IMG/VR virus record: IMGVR_UViG_3300034092_003233
Coordinates: 1 to 64,000 of that record
Length of the DNA: 64,000 bases
Direction: 5' to 3' (one strand)
DNA from: a virus
Part shown: positions 1-7,035 of the stretch, piece by piece
How positions within the stretch are numbered: position 1 is the first letter of the stretch
Layout: each line of letters opens with the position of its first letter
The notes under the pieces: model-generated
Database searches by the model: none
Told to the model about the DNA's origin: nothing
What the model saw: only the letters and a program-made list of their open reading frames with translations
Position numbers and translations under genes: made by a program

Positions 1-465
1 CATTGCGTTCCAAAGTGTGTTTGAACGTCTATCCAATCGGTTAACGTATTTTTTCCAATCTTTTATTTCACCTTTCATCTCTGCTGCACGTTCAGGAGTC
101 TGTATATCCTCTGTCACCGGACGAGTTCCGACTGGATCATCAAGATCAAGATTTTTTTGGGAACGAGATAGTGGTTTTTCTGGTGTCACAACTGGATCAT
201 CAAGATCAATACCAAGAGCTTTTTCTTGGGCTCTAACTTGTGAAAGAGTTAATCGTTTTTCTGGTTTCACAACTGGATCATCAAGATCAAGATCAAGACC
301 CTTTCCCACCCTGCGTTGACCTTCTTCAAGAGGTTCAGCATTTAAAATTTCTGTCATTTCTTGAACAATTGCTTTGAGTTGATTCAACTCATGATTGGCT
401 TCCATGAGTTGTCGTTGAAGTTGATTCTTCTCGTTGATGAGTTTTTGTTGGTAAAAGTAGTCCAT
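1..465 (-). CDS. Coiled-coil protein with LDLDDPV repeats, partial at window edge
   Basis: The frame opens at ATG 465 and stays open for 155 codons to the left edge, so the C-terminus is missing. The first ~45 residues form a Gln/Glu/Leu-rich coiled coil starting MDYFYQQKLINE. Three copies of a D-L-D-D-P-V motif follow at about residues 60, 88 and 108, each followed by a Pro/Lys/Ser-rich linker (PEK, LSQ or SRSQ). The start codon directly abuts the TAA of the upstream gene at 466. The N-terminus resembles that of the minus gene ending at 5260, so the two are probably paralogs. Function is unknown; a virion or assembly role is only a guess from context. Confidence 0.75.
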   Translation of the reverse strand, partial: MDYFYQQKLINEKNQLQRQLMEANHELNQLKAIVQEMTEILNAEPLEEGQRRVGKGLDLDLDDPVVKPEKRLTLSQVRAQEKALGIDLDDPVVTPEKPLSRSQKNLDLDDPVGTRPVTEDIQTPERAAEMKGEIKDWKKYVNRLDRRSNTLWNAM

Positions 466-843
466 TTATTTTCCTTTGTTTTTGCGAAGTTGATTGTTTC
501 TTCTCAATAATCCCTCTATGTTCTTTTGTGTGCGTCTTGCACCGATCATTGCGCTCTTCAGTTCTTCATCTGATGCTCCTGCCCACGCACCACCTCTTTT
601 GTCTTGAGGTAGTGCCATTTGCCGCATCAATTCGGTTCTTGTCATGTGTGCGCCGCCGAGCATTGATTTGTTGTATGCTTCGTGACCACCTGGCGCGTCA
701 AGATGGATGTCCATTTGATCCATCGCGGCCGAATCTGCGCGATCTAATACCTCGCGTCTTTTTGGTGTGAGCCTATAGACTTCATCCAATTTCATTTGAC
801 GATATGCGTCAGCAACGGCTTTGATTTGTTTATTTGCATCCAT
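466..843 (-). CDS. Hypothetical protein, basic C-terminus
   Basis: A 125-residue reading frame. I chose ATG 843 because AAGGA lies 8 nt upstream; the longer frame to 900 would overlap the preceding gene and has no ribosome site. The protein is rich in Arg, Lys, Met and Gln, has a central Gly/His stretch (LDAPGGHEAY) and ends in a strongly basic tail, which suggests nucleic-acid contact or packing in a virion. No family was recognised. It lies between two minus-strand genes of the same cluster and abuts the coiled-coil gene downstream. Confidence 0.65.
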   Translation of the reverse strand: MDANKQIKAVADAYRQMKLDEVYRLTPKRREVLDRADSAAMDQMDIHLDAPGGHEAYNKSMLGGAHMTRTELMRQMALPQDKRGGAWAGASDEELKSAMIGARRTQKNIEGLLRRNNQLRKNKGK

Positions 844-863
844 GAGTAGATTCCTTGATCTTT

Positions 864-871
864 TATTTATC
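864..871 (-). promoter_or_regulatory. Possible T4-type late promoter (GATAAATA)
   Basis: GATAAATA on the minus strand lies 20 nt upstream of ATG 843 and overlaps the end of the preceding gene. It matches the T4 late consensus TATAAATA in 7 of 8 positions. Only the octamer supports it, and the region is AT-rich. Confidence 0.35.
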
Positions 872-1397
872 ATTCTGCAACCGGCAACCACGGTAACCAC
901 GGTTCATTCTCTCGTCGTGAACTTCTTGAACCACCGCGATCCAATTCTTTGTCCAATGGAGCCAGATTCTGTGCTTTGATGCCTAATCGTCGCGCCCCGG
1001 CTTGGTAGATGCGGTGTTTCTTTGGATGTGTTGTGTCGTAAATGAAAACAGGGGGTTTGCCGTTTTTATGAATCTGACTGCTCACAAAGTGTGAAAAGTG
1101 GTCAAACACTCTCTTGGTGACATCTGATGGAAAATCATGAGTTGGATTATTGCTATGAGTGCCACCTACTGAAAACAAGACTTCCCAATGATGATCCCCG
1201 GTAGGACTTTTCATGAATGATGTGTGTATAGTCTTGTCGGATATCACAAAACCATTTTCTCCTCTTGGTTTGTGGTGATACACGACATAATCTTCTTTGT
1301 CAATAGTTCTATCTGGATGATCCGGGTGTGGTTCCCCTCTATTCGGTGTCTGATCACCACGAAAGATCTCTGAGAGGTATTGCCGAAAGGTGAGCAT
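870..1397 (-). CDS. Hypothetical protein with capsid-targeting-like N-terminus
   Basis: 175 residues from ATG 1397. The frame extends to 1445, but the shorter start gives MLTFRQYLSE, which fits the M-x-x-F-x-x-Y-L-x-E pattern shared by several neighbours and resembles the capsid-targeting peptide of T4 internal proteins, cut after L/I-x-E. The rest is His- and Pro-rich with no recognised domain (HHWEVLFSVGG in the middle, a Trp/Pro-rich end). CATAAATA at 1403-1410 sits only 5 nt before the ATG, so the message would be leaderless if that box is used. Divergent to the subtilase gene. Confidence 0.6.
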   Translation of the reverse strand: MLTFRQYLSEIFRGDQTPNRGEPHPDHPDRTIDKEDYVVYHHKPRGENGFVISDKTIHTSFMKSPTGDHHWEVLFSVGGTHSNNPTHDFPSDVTKRVFDHFSHFVSSQIHKNGKPPVFIYDTTHPKKHRIYQAGARRLGIKAQNLAPLDKELDRGGSRSSRRENEPWLPWLPVAE

Positions 1398-1402
1398 GAA
1401 AT

Positions 1403-1410
1403 TATTTATG
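1403..1410 (-). promoter_or_regulatory. Late-promoter-like octamer (CATAAATA)
   Basis: CATAAATA on the minus strand, 5 nt before ATG 1397. The same octamer occurs before other genes here (14101, 16633, 38372). The short distance to the ATG would give a leaderless message, so either the start codon or the promoter call may be wrong. Confidence 0.35.
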
Positions 1411-1484
1411 AAATCTACATAATATTTGACAGACCATTCAAACATACACCCATTGAATGTCGTACAACCATATGGAGGAAAACC

Positions 1485-2891
1485 ATGAAAACTATACTGA
1501 TCGTTCTAATGAGTTTGCTGATGATGGCTGGAGTAGAAAAGGACAAGACAACTCCCGAAGTGAATACTTTCTTTGTGCAATGGAAAGATGATATGAACAA
1601 AGATGCCATTTTGGCGAATGTTCACGGAATCGAAACCGTAGAACATTATTCCCATATTCCGAACCTTACCCTTGTGAACATGGAAAATGTGGCTTTTATG
1701 GAACCAGCCATGTCCACCCTTTTGATGAATCCAAATGTCGAATTTGTGGAGCAAGATAAAGTCTTTGTGGCACAACAGACTGAAGTGATTCCGAACGATA
1801 GTGGGTTTTCGCAATGTTGGGGGCATCGAAACATTGGTCAGTCTGGTGGACTTATCAACTTTGACATGAACACAACCAATGCGTGGACAATAACAAAAGG
1901 TTCTGCGAATATTCGTATTCTTGTGTTTGAGACAGGTATACAACAGGATCATCCAGACATCAACCAACTACCCGGAAGGGATTTCACCACGGGTGTGGTG
2001 AATGGGGTAGCAGGGGGAGGTCCAAGCACTTCATTTGACAATCATGGCACAGCGGTGGCAGGATGCATCACAGGAATCATCAATAATTTAATTGGCACAG
2101 TAGGAGTTGCACCTGACTGCAAGGTGGTCTCTGCCAAGGTGGGTACGGCAAATACGGCAGGATCATGGCAAGGACAGACATCTTGGACGGTGAATGCAAT
2201 CAATTGGGGAATTGCAAACGGTGTCCGTGTTACGAACAATAGCAACGACTATGGTACGGCATCGACTGCCATGACGAATGCGTATATCGCTGCACGGAAT
2301 GCAGGAGTAGTCAACTTCGCAAGTTCGGGAAACTCAGGAAACACAAGCATCGCATTTCCTGCACGATCAAACGGAGTGATCGCAGTCGGTGCATCGAACC
2401 GAAACGGTCAGAAGGCTTCATTTTCTTCTTATGGGACAAAACTTGCATTTGTTGCAGCAGGACAATCAATCTATACAACGGATCGAACAGGATCGAATGG
2501 ATATGGATCGGGAGACTATACAATCATTGACGGCACATCGTTCTCTTCGCCATATGCAGCCGGAGTTGCTGCCCTCATATTATCTGCGAATCCATCTTTG
2601 TCTGCTTCTGAAGTAGAAACAATCATGCAAACTACATGCCGAGACATGAGTACCATTGGATATGATACTCTCACCGGGTGGGGAATGCTGAATGCCGAAG
2701 AAGCAGTTCGTGTCGCTCTTCCCCCATCCTGTCCCCTAGATTTCAACGGAGATAGAAATGTAGATGGAGGGGATCTTGGTATCTTGCTTGGTTCTTGGGG
2801 AACGTCCGAAAATGATATCAATGGCGACGGAACAACAGATGGAATGGATTTAGGTATCTTCCTTGGCAGTTGGGGTTCTTGTCAGGCATAA
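1485..2891 (+). CDS. Secreted subtilisin-like serine protease (S8) with dockerin-like C-terminus
   Basis: 468 residues. ATG 1485 is set by a strong GGAGG six nt upstream and begins a signal peptide (MKTILIVLMSLLMMAG). A prodomain-like stretch to ~110 precedes the peptidase S8 fold. Motifs seen: HGT with His187, oxyanion Asn283 (SSGNSG) and GTSFSSP with Ser352. The position normally holding the catalytic Asp (DTG/DSG) reads ETG, with Glu149. The C-terminus has two calcium-loop dockerin-like repeats (DFNGDRNVDGGDLG and DINGDGTTDGMDLG, each followed by a G-S-W-G), framed by cysteines. This tail is typical of Planctomycetota exported proteins. The gene is GC-richer than its neighbours, is on the opposite strand to them, and has its own terminator: a moron, probably host-derived. 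Confidence 0.9.
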   Translation: MKTILIVLMSLLMMAGVEKDKTTPEVNTFFVQWKDDMNKDAILANVHGIETVEHYSHIPNLTLVNMENVAFMEPAMSTLLMNPNVEFVEQDKVFVAQQTEVIPNDSGFSQCWGHRNIGQSGGLINFDMNTTNAWTITKGSANIRILVFETGIQQDHPDINQLPGRDFTTGVVNGVAGGGPSTSFDNHGTAVAGCITGIINNLIGTVGVAPDCKVVSAKVGTANTAGSWQGQTSWTVNAINWGIANGVRVTNNSNDYGTASTAMTNAYIAARNAGVVNFASSGNSGNTSIAFPARSNGVIAVGASNRNGQKASFSSYGTKLAFVAAGQSIYTTDRTGSNGYGSGDYTIIDGTSFSSPYAAGVAALILSANPSLSASEVETIMQTTCRDMSTIGYDTLTGWGMLNAEEAVRVALPPSCPLDFNGDRNVDGGDLGILLGSWGTSENDINGDGTTDGMDLGIFLGSWGSCQA

Positions 2892-2893
2892 AA

Positions 2894-2920
2894 AAGTCCC
2901 TATTGCTAGGGACTTCTTTC
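2894..2920 (+). terminator. Rho-independent terminator after the subtilase
   Basis: A 9-bp stem AAGTCCCTA / TAGGGACTT with a TTGC loop, followed by CTTTC, begins 2 nt after the stop codon at 2891. The reverse complement also shows a T-run (TTTTTAT), so it may act both ways. Confidence 0.8.
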
Positions 2921-2949
2921 ATGGCATGGAGAGGGTTTTGTATTGCTGT

Positions 2950-3468
2950 TTAGGGATTGCCGAAAGCGTTTCTTCTTCTTTTATCTGCCTTCAATTTCTT
3001 AGCAACTGTATCTGTGGCTGATCCTAAAGTTCTCATCCCGTGTTCTGTTTGTCTTGAAGCAGGCATTGTTCTTTCTCTTTGAACTCCTTGAGCAATTGTA
3101 GAGCCTGCATCTAGTAGTCCACCGATCAATGCTTTATTACTTGGCAAGTTTTCGATGCCTTTCACTATCTTTTTTCCTACTTGTTGTGCTGCACCAACTA
3201 CTGCGGTTCGTGCTTTCGTGGCGAGATTACTCAGCACACCTTCGTTCACGGGTTCTCCCATTCTCTTTTTTATCATGTTTATGATTCTTTGTTTGTCTTC
3301 ATATTCTTTGGCATATTCACCTGCTTTTTCTGGTGTTCCAAATTTTTTCTCTATTGCTTCGCCGGTTTTAGCCGATTCTGCTTCGTGTGTTCTGAATATA
3401 CGAAGCCGCTTTAGTGCTCTTTGTCCTGCTGGAGTGTCGCCTATTTCGTTTAGTAGTTTTTTGTTCAT
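2950..3468 (-). CDS. Hypothetical basic protein, possible virion component
   Basis: 172 residues from ATG 3468, preceded by AAAGGA; the ATG overlaps the upstream stop as ATGA. The start MNKKLLNE has an L-x-E site within the first eight residues, like other proteins in this cluster. The sequence is Lys/Arg/Ala-rich and mostly helical by eye. A small-residue central stretch (SNLATKARTAVVGAAQQVG) could be an amphipathic helix. The C-terminus is very basic (KKLKADKRRR). No known family. Translational coupling to the next gene up suggests a joint virion role. Confidence 0.6.
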   Translation of the reverse strand: MNKKLLNEIGDTPAGQRALKRLRIFRTHEAESAKTGEAIEKKFGTPEKAGEYAKEYEDKQRIINMIKKRMGEPVNEGVLSNLATKARTAVVGAAQQVGKKIVKGIENLPSNKALIGGLLDAGSTIAQGVQRERTMPASRQTEHGMRTLGSATDTVAKKLKADKRRRNAFGNP

Positions 3469-4136
3469 GGGTTTTCCTTTTTTGGTTGTTCTGGGTGATG
3501 TATTAAAAGCCAATAGTACCCAGATTGGTGACCACCGCCCGAAGTCGATGAATATACTGTGTTATGGTGTTCTGGCTTATCTGGATCGTAATCATGTATG
3601 CGTTCTCCTGTTCGGGTATTCAAGGCACTTACTTTTCCCATTTTTGCCAAATTTTTCCAGACATTTTGCCCGCCTCTGGATTGTCGGGTGCCACTAACGA
3701 CAGGCATATTCAAATGCTGTGATATCATTCTATAAACATGAGATGGCAATCCAGACACCCTGGCTTTCCTTCCACTATGACTTAATTGAAACAATGGATG
3801 TTGAGACACCAAATGTTTTGGGAGATCCATAAAACCTGGTTTTTCTTCCGAAAAAGTAACTACTCCAACTCGGTTGCCTTTATGAGTAACAACAGCATGA
3901 TGTTGCCTGTATATGTGCCCGCCAATTGATCCAACCATTTCAGTAGGGACATGATGGACTTCATATGGTCCAATTTCTCCTATTTTCTTTAAAGGAGTAT
4001 CCCCTTTGGCTGTATCCAAAGATTTTAATCTATAGCGAAGGTCTGCCGCTCTAAATGCCTTATCCTCTTTGCTTTGCTCGTACTCATCATCAAGATAAGG
4101 CATATCTTCTGAAATAAATTGCTTGAATCTCAACAT
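3465..4136 (-). CDS. Hypothetical virion-type protein with capsid-targeting-like N-terminus
   Basis: 223 residues from ATG 4136. The start MLRFKQFISED closely matches the T4 internal-protein targeting peptide pattern with an I-S-E processing site at residues 8-10. The middle has a segment (VSGTRQSRGGQNVWKNLAK) that I recall from phage virion proteins, where a 'G-x-x-vW-x-x-L' motif recurs; I cannot name its activity. No Shine-Dalgarno is obvious before 4136. Ends in an ATGA overlap with the next gene. Confidence 0.6.
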   Translation of the reverse strand: MLRFKQFISEDMPYLDDEYEQSKEDKAFRAADLRYRLKSLDTAKGDTPLKKIGEIGPYEVHHVPTEMVGSIGGHIYRQHHAVVTHKGNRVGVVTFSEEKPGFMDLPKHLVSQHPLFQLSHSGRKARVSGLPSHVYRMISQHLNMPVVSGTRQSRGGQNVWKNLAKMGKVSALNTRTGERIHDYDPDKPEHHNTVYSSTSGGGHQSGYYWLLIHHPEQPKKENP

Positions 4137-4151
4137 AGAAGTATGTAGAAT
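4123..4151 (+). promoter_or_regulatory. Sigma70-like promoter of the PEP-CTERM cassette
   Basis: TTGAAT (4123-4128), a 17-nt spacer and TAGAAT (4146-4151), each hexamer 5/6 to consensus. Transcription would begin near 4158, only a few nt before ATG 4161, so the first message may be leaderless. An own vegetative promoter fits a moron expressed outside the phage late programme. Confidence 0.55.
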
Positions 4152-4160
4152 ACTAAAACA

Positions 4161-4460
4161 ATGACTGAACACCAACCCTTAGACTACCGCCTTCGCTGCC
4201 ACTCGAAGCGCACCGATCTTCCCCCTGATGTTCTGCGGGATATCTGTGAGTCGTATGAGTATATGCAACTTCTTCGTGATGAATTGACTGAGCGTATTCA
4301 TATGTGTGATATGCGTTCAGAAAAGATTCTTGAACTTACTGCCGAGCGCGACGAGGCGAGACGGGAGATATGCGTTATGCTTGAAGATGCAACCAACAAT
4401 CACCGAGAAAATCACGCAAAGAGGTGGGGCTGGGACTGTTTCAAGGAGGACGGCAAGTGA
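4161..4460 (+). CDS. Hypothetical protein, first gene of GC-rich small-gene cassette
   Basis: 99 residues, charged and helical, with Cys/Met/Glu/Arg-rich heptad-like spacing (LRDELTERIHMCDMRSEKIL) that suggests a coiled coil. No ribosome site precedes the ATG. Codon use is GC-richer than in the surrounding phage genes. The stop overlaps the GTG start of the next gene (GTGA). No family recognised. Divergently placed from the virion-type gene to its left; probably co-transcribed with the three genes that follow. Confidence 0.65.
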   Translation: MTEHQPLDYRLRCHSKRTDLPPDVLRDICESYEYMQLLRDELTERIHMCDMRSEKILELTAERDEARREICVMLEDATNNHRENHAKRWGWDCFKEDGK

Positions 4461-4648
4461 ACGCAACCGCAGACTGGCTACGATTCACAATAGGTCAGAT
4501 TCGCAATGAGATTGACTGCCGTATCGAACATGGGGCGGACAGCAACGGACACTTGGAGGCGATCCGTGACATGATCGACCAAAAATTGTATTCGCAGGAA
4601 GCAATGAACAGACTCGCACAACTTGATGAAGAACTTGGACTACACTAA
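4457..4648 (+). CDS. Small hypothetical protein, GTG start
   Basis: 63 residues starting at GTG 4457, with a very good GGAGG 7-8 nt upstream inside the end of the previous gene; an ATG-initiated alternative at 4424 has none. The sequence is short, acidic and helical (MNATADWLRF, then EAMNRLAQLDEELGLH). The GTGA overlap points to translational coupling. Function unknown. Confidence 0.65.
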   Translation: MNATADWLRFTIGQIRNEIDCRIEHGADSNGHLEAIRDMIDQKLYSQEAMNRLAQLDEELGLH

Positions 4649-4649
4649 T

Positions 4650-5111
4650 ATGGGATACGCAGTTTCAACGATCTATGATATCGGACAGAAGTTTTCTTCG
4701 TCCATCGACCAAGGCTCCATGTACATGGAGGTATCGTACACCAATCCCTTGAAGTTCGATCCCACGCTGACGATTGCGGAGCCTCGCTCCGAAGCAATCG
4801 TGGAGCCTACGGTGTCTAACTATGTCGCAGCCACTCGCCCATTCTTCATGGGTTCGTTTGATGGCTTTTGGGTTCACAAGGTCTACAACAACGGCAACCT
4901 TGTGATGACCGTGCAGACCGTCGATCAGGATATGTTCATCCCCGTACAGCACGACCGTGTTGAGAGCGTGTCTATGGAGTTGCCGACTGAGAGCATTCCC
5001 TACGATGGCCCTGTGCGTCCTCCTGTGCCTGCACCGGGTGTGAGCGCAATGCTTGGACTGGCTGCTCTACTTGCCATTGGTCGAAAGAGAAATAAAAATG
5101 GAACAAATTGA
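4650..5111 (+). CDS. Protein with PEP-CTERM-like C-terminal sorting signal
   Basis: 153 residues from ATG 4650, one nt after the previous stop; ATG 4626 is an alternative that overlaps that gene. The first ~120 residues are a beta-rich unknown domain. The C-terminus has the three-part layout of PEP-CTERM signals: a Pro motif (PPVPAPG), a hydrophobic helix (VSAMLGLAALLAIG) and a basic end (RKRNKNG). The VPAPG form is the one I know from Planctomycetota exported proteins. No N-terminal signal peptide is visible, which is unusual for a sorted protein. GC-rich like the rest of the cassette, suggesting host origin. Confidence 0.65.
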   Translation: MGYAVSTIYDIGQKFSSSIDQGSMYMEVSYTNPLKFDPTLTIAEPRSEAIVEPTVSNYVAATRPFFMGSFDGFWVHKVYNNGNLVMTVQTVDQDMFIPVQHDRVESVSMELPTESIPYDGPVRPPVPAPGVSAMLGLAALLAIGRKRNKNGTN

Positions 5112-5211
5112 ATTTTACATTTTTGCAATTTTTGTTGGACTCCCAATGATTACTTTATGGGGAGGACATTTTATAATTTGGCTAATAGATAGAAAAAAGA
5201 ATAGATGGTAA
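5098..5211 (+). CDS. Small single-pass membrane protein
   Basis: A 37-residue frame from ATG 5098 to TAA 5211, overlapping the end of the PEP-CTERM gene by 14 nt in another frame. After MEQIEFY comes one hydrophobic helix (FAIFVGLPMITLWGGHFIIW), then a basic end (DRKKNRW). An AAAGAGA stretch upstream may serve as ribosome site. The cassette terminator lies directly after it. It could be a small inner-membrane or lysis-type protein; nothing specific can be said. Confidence 0.45.
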   Translation: MEQIEFYIFAIFVGLPMITLWGGHFIIWLIDRKKNRW

Positions 5212-5213
5212 AG

Positions 5214-5240
5214 AAAAACCCACCTCACGGTGGGTTTTCC
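5214..5240. terminator. Bidirectional terminator between convergent genes
   Basis: Stem AACCCACC / GGTGGGTT with a TCAC loop (5217-5236). The T-run is on both sides: TTTTCC for plus transcripts and TTTTTCTTT for minus transcripts. It lies between the end of the PEP-CTERM cassette and the end of the convergent coiled-coil gene. Confidence 0.8.
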
Positions 5241-5259
5241 CAATTAGGATGTTATGTTT

Positions 5260-5532
5260 TTACTTTTTCTTTAACAGGCTATGAATATTACTTAATTCTT
5301 TACTATATTTGGTTTTTAGTTTATTCAATTTACCTTTGTCAAATCTTTTAAGTTGTTCTAAGGTGTGGCTTTCTTTTATAGAACTTTTTTCTGGCATCAT
5401 TGATTCTGCAATAACATTCTCATATGCAAAAACCTTCTCTTGTAGTTGCTTGATTTGTTTGTTTACTTTGGCAAGTTCTAATTGAAGTTGTTGATTTTCT
5501 CTTACTAGTTTTTGTTGAAAAATGTGATCCAT
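5260..5532 (-). CDS. Coiled-coil protein, paralog of the gene at the left edge
   Basis: 90 residues from ATG 5532, with GGAG six nt upstream (the frame opens from a TTG at 5544). The start MDHIFQQKLVRENQQLQ matches MDYFYQQKLINEKNQLQ of the left-edge gene. A Leu/Gln/Lys heptad coiled coil covers ~5-45, followed by a charged tail. It lacks the LDLDDPV repeats. A perfect late promoter lies 16 nt upstream, so it is probably made late as a structural or assembly component. Confidence 0.65.
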   Translation of the reverse strand: MDHIFQQKLVRENQQLQLELAKVNKQIKQLQEKVFAYENVIAESMMPEKSSIKESHTLEQLKRFDKGKLNKLKTKYSKELSNIHSLLKKK

Positions 5533-5547
5533 AAAATTCTCCAAATG

Positions 5548-5555
5548 TATTTATA
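5548..5555 (-). promoter_or_regulatory. T4-type late promoter (TATAAATA)
   Basis: An exact TATAAATA on the minus strand, 16 nt before the coiled-coil ATG at 5532. It overlaps a weaker TCTAAATA on the plus strand (5556-5563) that could serve the divergent lysozyme gene. Confidence 0.6.
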
Positions 5556-5580
5556 TCTAAATAGATTTATGAAAGAAACC

Positions 5581-6771
5581 ATGTCATTTAAACCATTTTT
5601 TGAATCAAGACTAAAAGATGCAATGCTAAAGGCAAGAGAGCGTCCGGCCATAGTTGCTACCAAAGCGGCTAGACTAGAAAAAGCAAAAGAAACACATAAA
5701 GCAATACAAGCCGCACTCAATGGTGGCAAAATTGTTTCTATACGAGCAAGAAAAACACCAGACTTTGAAGCACCAGCAGTAGATCATCATCTTGTGATGC
5801 ATCAAGGAAGTCTAATGCTTGTTGATCCAAGAGGAATGGGAAAACATGTATCCCTGTTGACTGCATCCGACACCGGACACATTGTGGTTAATTTTAAAGA
5901 GAAAAACAGAAGAGCCCCTAAACCAATTTATCTACATGCCGGCCACGGTGCTGTTGGTGATATGATTGAAACTGATGTTGATTCTTCTCCATATAGAGTT
6001 TCTATGATTGGTGGAAATCCACAATTCAGAGGATTGCCCGATCTATCAGAAGAAACTAGCAAATTTCGTATTATGAATCTTCTAGAACAGCGTCTTGAAA
6101 AAAAAAAAATTGGTGATGTAATCAAAGCAGTTGGTGGTGGACTTGCACTTGCCGGTGCAGTAATTGGTGGTCACCAAGCATATTTAAGATCAAAGCCAAA
6201 ACCAATAAAAACAGAAATTGTTGCTCCCCAAGAAAACATAGGATCTGGGAAAGTTGTAGCACAGACAAAACAAGAGCAACCAACATCTAAAGCACACATT
6301 ATAGCATCTGAACTGATAAGAGAACGAGAAGGATTCAGATCAACAGCGTATAATAAAGATGGGCGGTGGACAATTGGACATGGAAACACTAGGTATTCAA
6401 ACGGAACCCCAGTCAGAGCCGGAGACACAATTACCAGAGAACAAGCAGACAAGGAACACGAACACCACATCCAACATGTGGTGATACCAAAATTAGAAAA
6501 GACTATTCCTCATTGGGGAACCATGAACGACCATCAAAGAGCATCGTTAATTAGTTTTTCATATAATGTTGGTGAAAATTTTTACGGGCACAAAAATTAC
6601 GAGACAGTAACACATGCACTTAGCCATCCCGATAACTGGCACAAAGTTCCATCAGCAATGGCTCTCTACACCAAGGCACTTGATCCAAAAACAGGAAAAA
6701 AAGTTGAACTTAGAGGTCTAAAAATAAGAAGAGAGCAAGAAGGAAAATTATGGGAAAAACCAGTCAGTTGA
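5581..6771 (+). CDS. Virion-type lysozyme (GH24-like) with N-terminal extension and membrane segment
   Basis: 396 residues from ATG 5581; ATG 5569 is an alternative. The start MSFKPFFESRL resembles the capsid-targeting-like peptides of neighbouring genes. Residues ~50-190 are an unknown domain. A glycine/alanine-rich hydrophobic helix lies at ~204-220 (VGGGLALAGAVIGG). Residues ~235-390 are a phage-type lysozyme: the catalytic Glu is Glu250 in EREGF, followed by AYNKDGRWTIGHGNT (Asp260, Thr264 region) and later SFSYNVG. This cuts the glycan strand of peptidoglycan. Fusion to a long N-terminal region argues for a virion-associated enzyme used in entry rather than a free endolysin, though the latter cannot be excluded. 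Confidence 0.8.
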   Translation: MSFKPFFESRLKDAMLKARERPAIVATKAARLEKAKETHKAIQAALNGGKIVSIRARKTPDFEAPAVDHHLVMHQGSLMLVDPRGMGKHVSLLTASDTGHIVVNFKEKNRRAPKPIYLHAGHGAVGDMIETDVDSSPYRVSMIGGNPQFRGLPDLSEETSKFRIMNLLEQRLEKKKIGDVIKAVGGGLALAGAVIGGHQAYLRSKPKPIKTEIVAPQENIGSGKVVAQTKQEQPTSKAHIIASELIREREGFRSTAYNKDGRWTIGHGNTRYSNGTPVRAGDTITREQADKEHEHHIQHVVIPKLEKTIPHWGTMNDHQRASLISFSYNVGENFYGHKNYETVTHALSHPDNWHKVPSAMALYTKALDPKTGKKVELRGLKIRREQEGKLWEKPVS

Positions 6772-7000
6772 GTTCGAACGCAATAGCGCCGGCAGTTAGT
6801 GTTATACCATAAACAGAGACTGGAATGACTGTGACTGTGTTAGCGGCTCCAGTGATACCACAAGTAGAAGAAACCCAGTCTCCACCGGAAATTCCCTTAA
6901 ATTCTACCGTAGCACCCACCCCACCAATTAACATGATACCTTTATTTTTTTGTAATTTGCCGTTTGCGACTATTCTTCTGGCGCTTTTGTAGATATCCAT
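6764..7000 (-). CDS. Small hypothetical beta-rich protein
   Basis: 78 residues from ATG 7000, preceded by AGAGGAAC. After a basic start (MDIYKSARRIVANG) the protein is Gly/Val/Thr-rich and probably all beta, the composition of small head or tail decoration proteins. No family was recognised. It converges on the lysozyme gene and overlaps its end by 8 nt. Divergent to the next plus-strand gene. Confidence 0.6.
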   Translation of the reverse strand: MDIYKSARRIVANGKLQKNKGIMLIGGVGATVEFKGISGGDWVSSTCGITGAANTVTVIPVSVYGITLTAGAIAFELN

Positions 7001-7035
7001 TTTTTGTTCCTCTTTACAAGTAAAAGTATGTATAC

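Noticed and set aside
17-319. Plus-strand open frame at the left edge
   Set aside because: It is the shadow of the minus-strand coiled-coil gene, whose repeats and heptads make far better protein sense and whose start abuts the upstream stop.
1426-1454. Perfect TTGACA upstream of the subtilase
   Set aside because: No acceptable -10 box at 16-18 nt spacing (CCCATT), so it was not called as a promoter.
5569-5580. Upstream start MKET for the lysozyme
   Set aside because: In frame and possible, but no ribosome site; ATG 5581 gives the leader-like MSFKPFFE and has AAAGA upstream.
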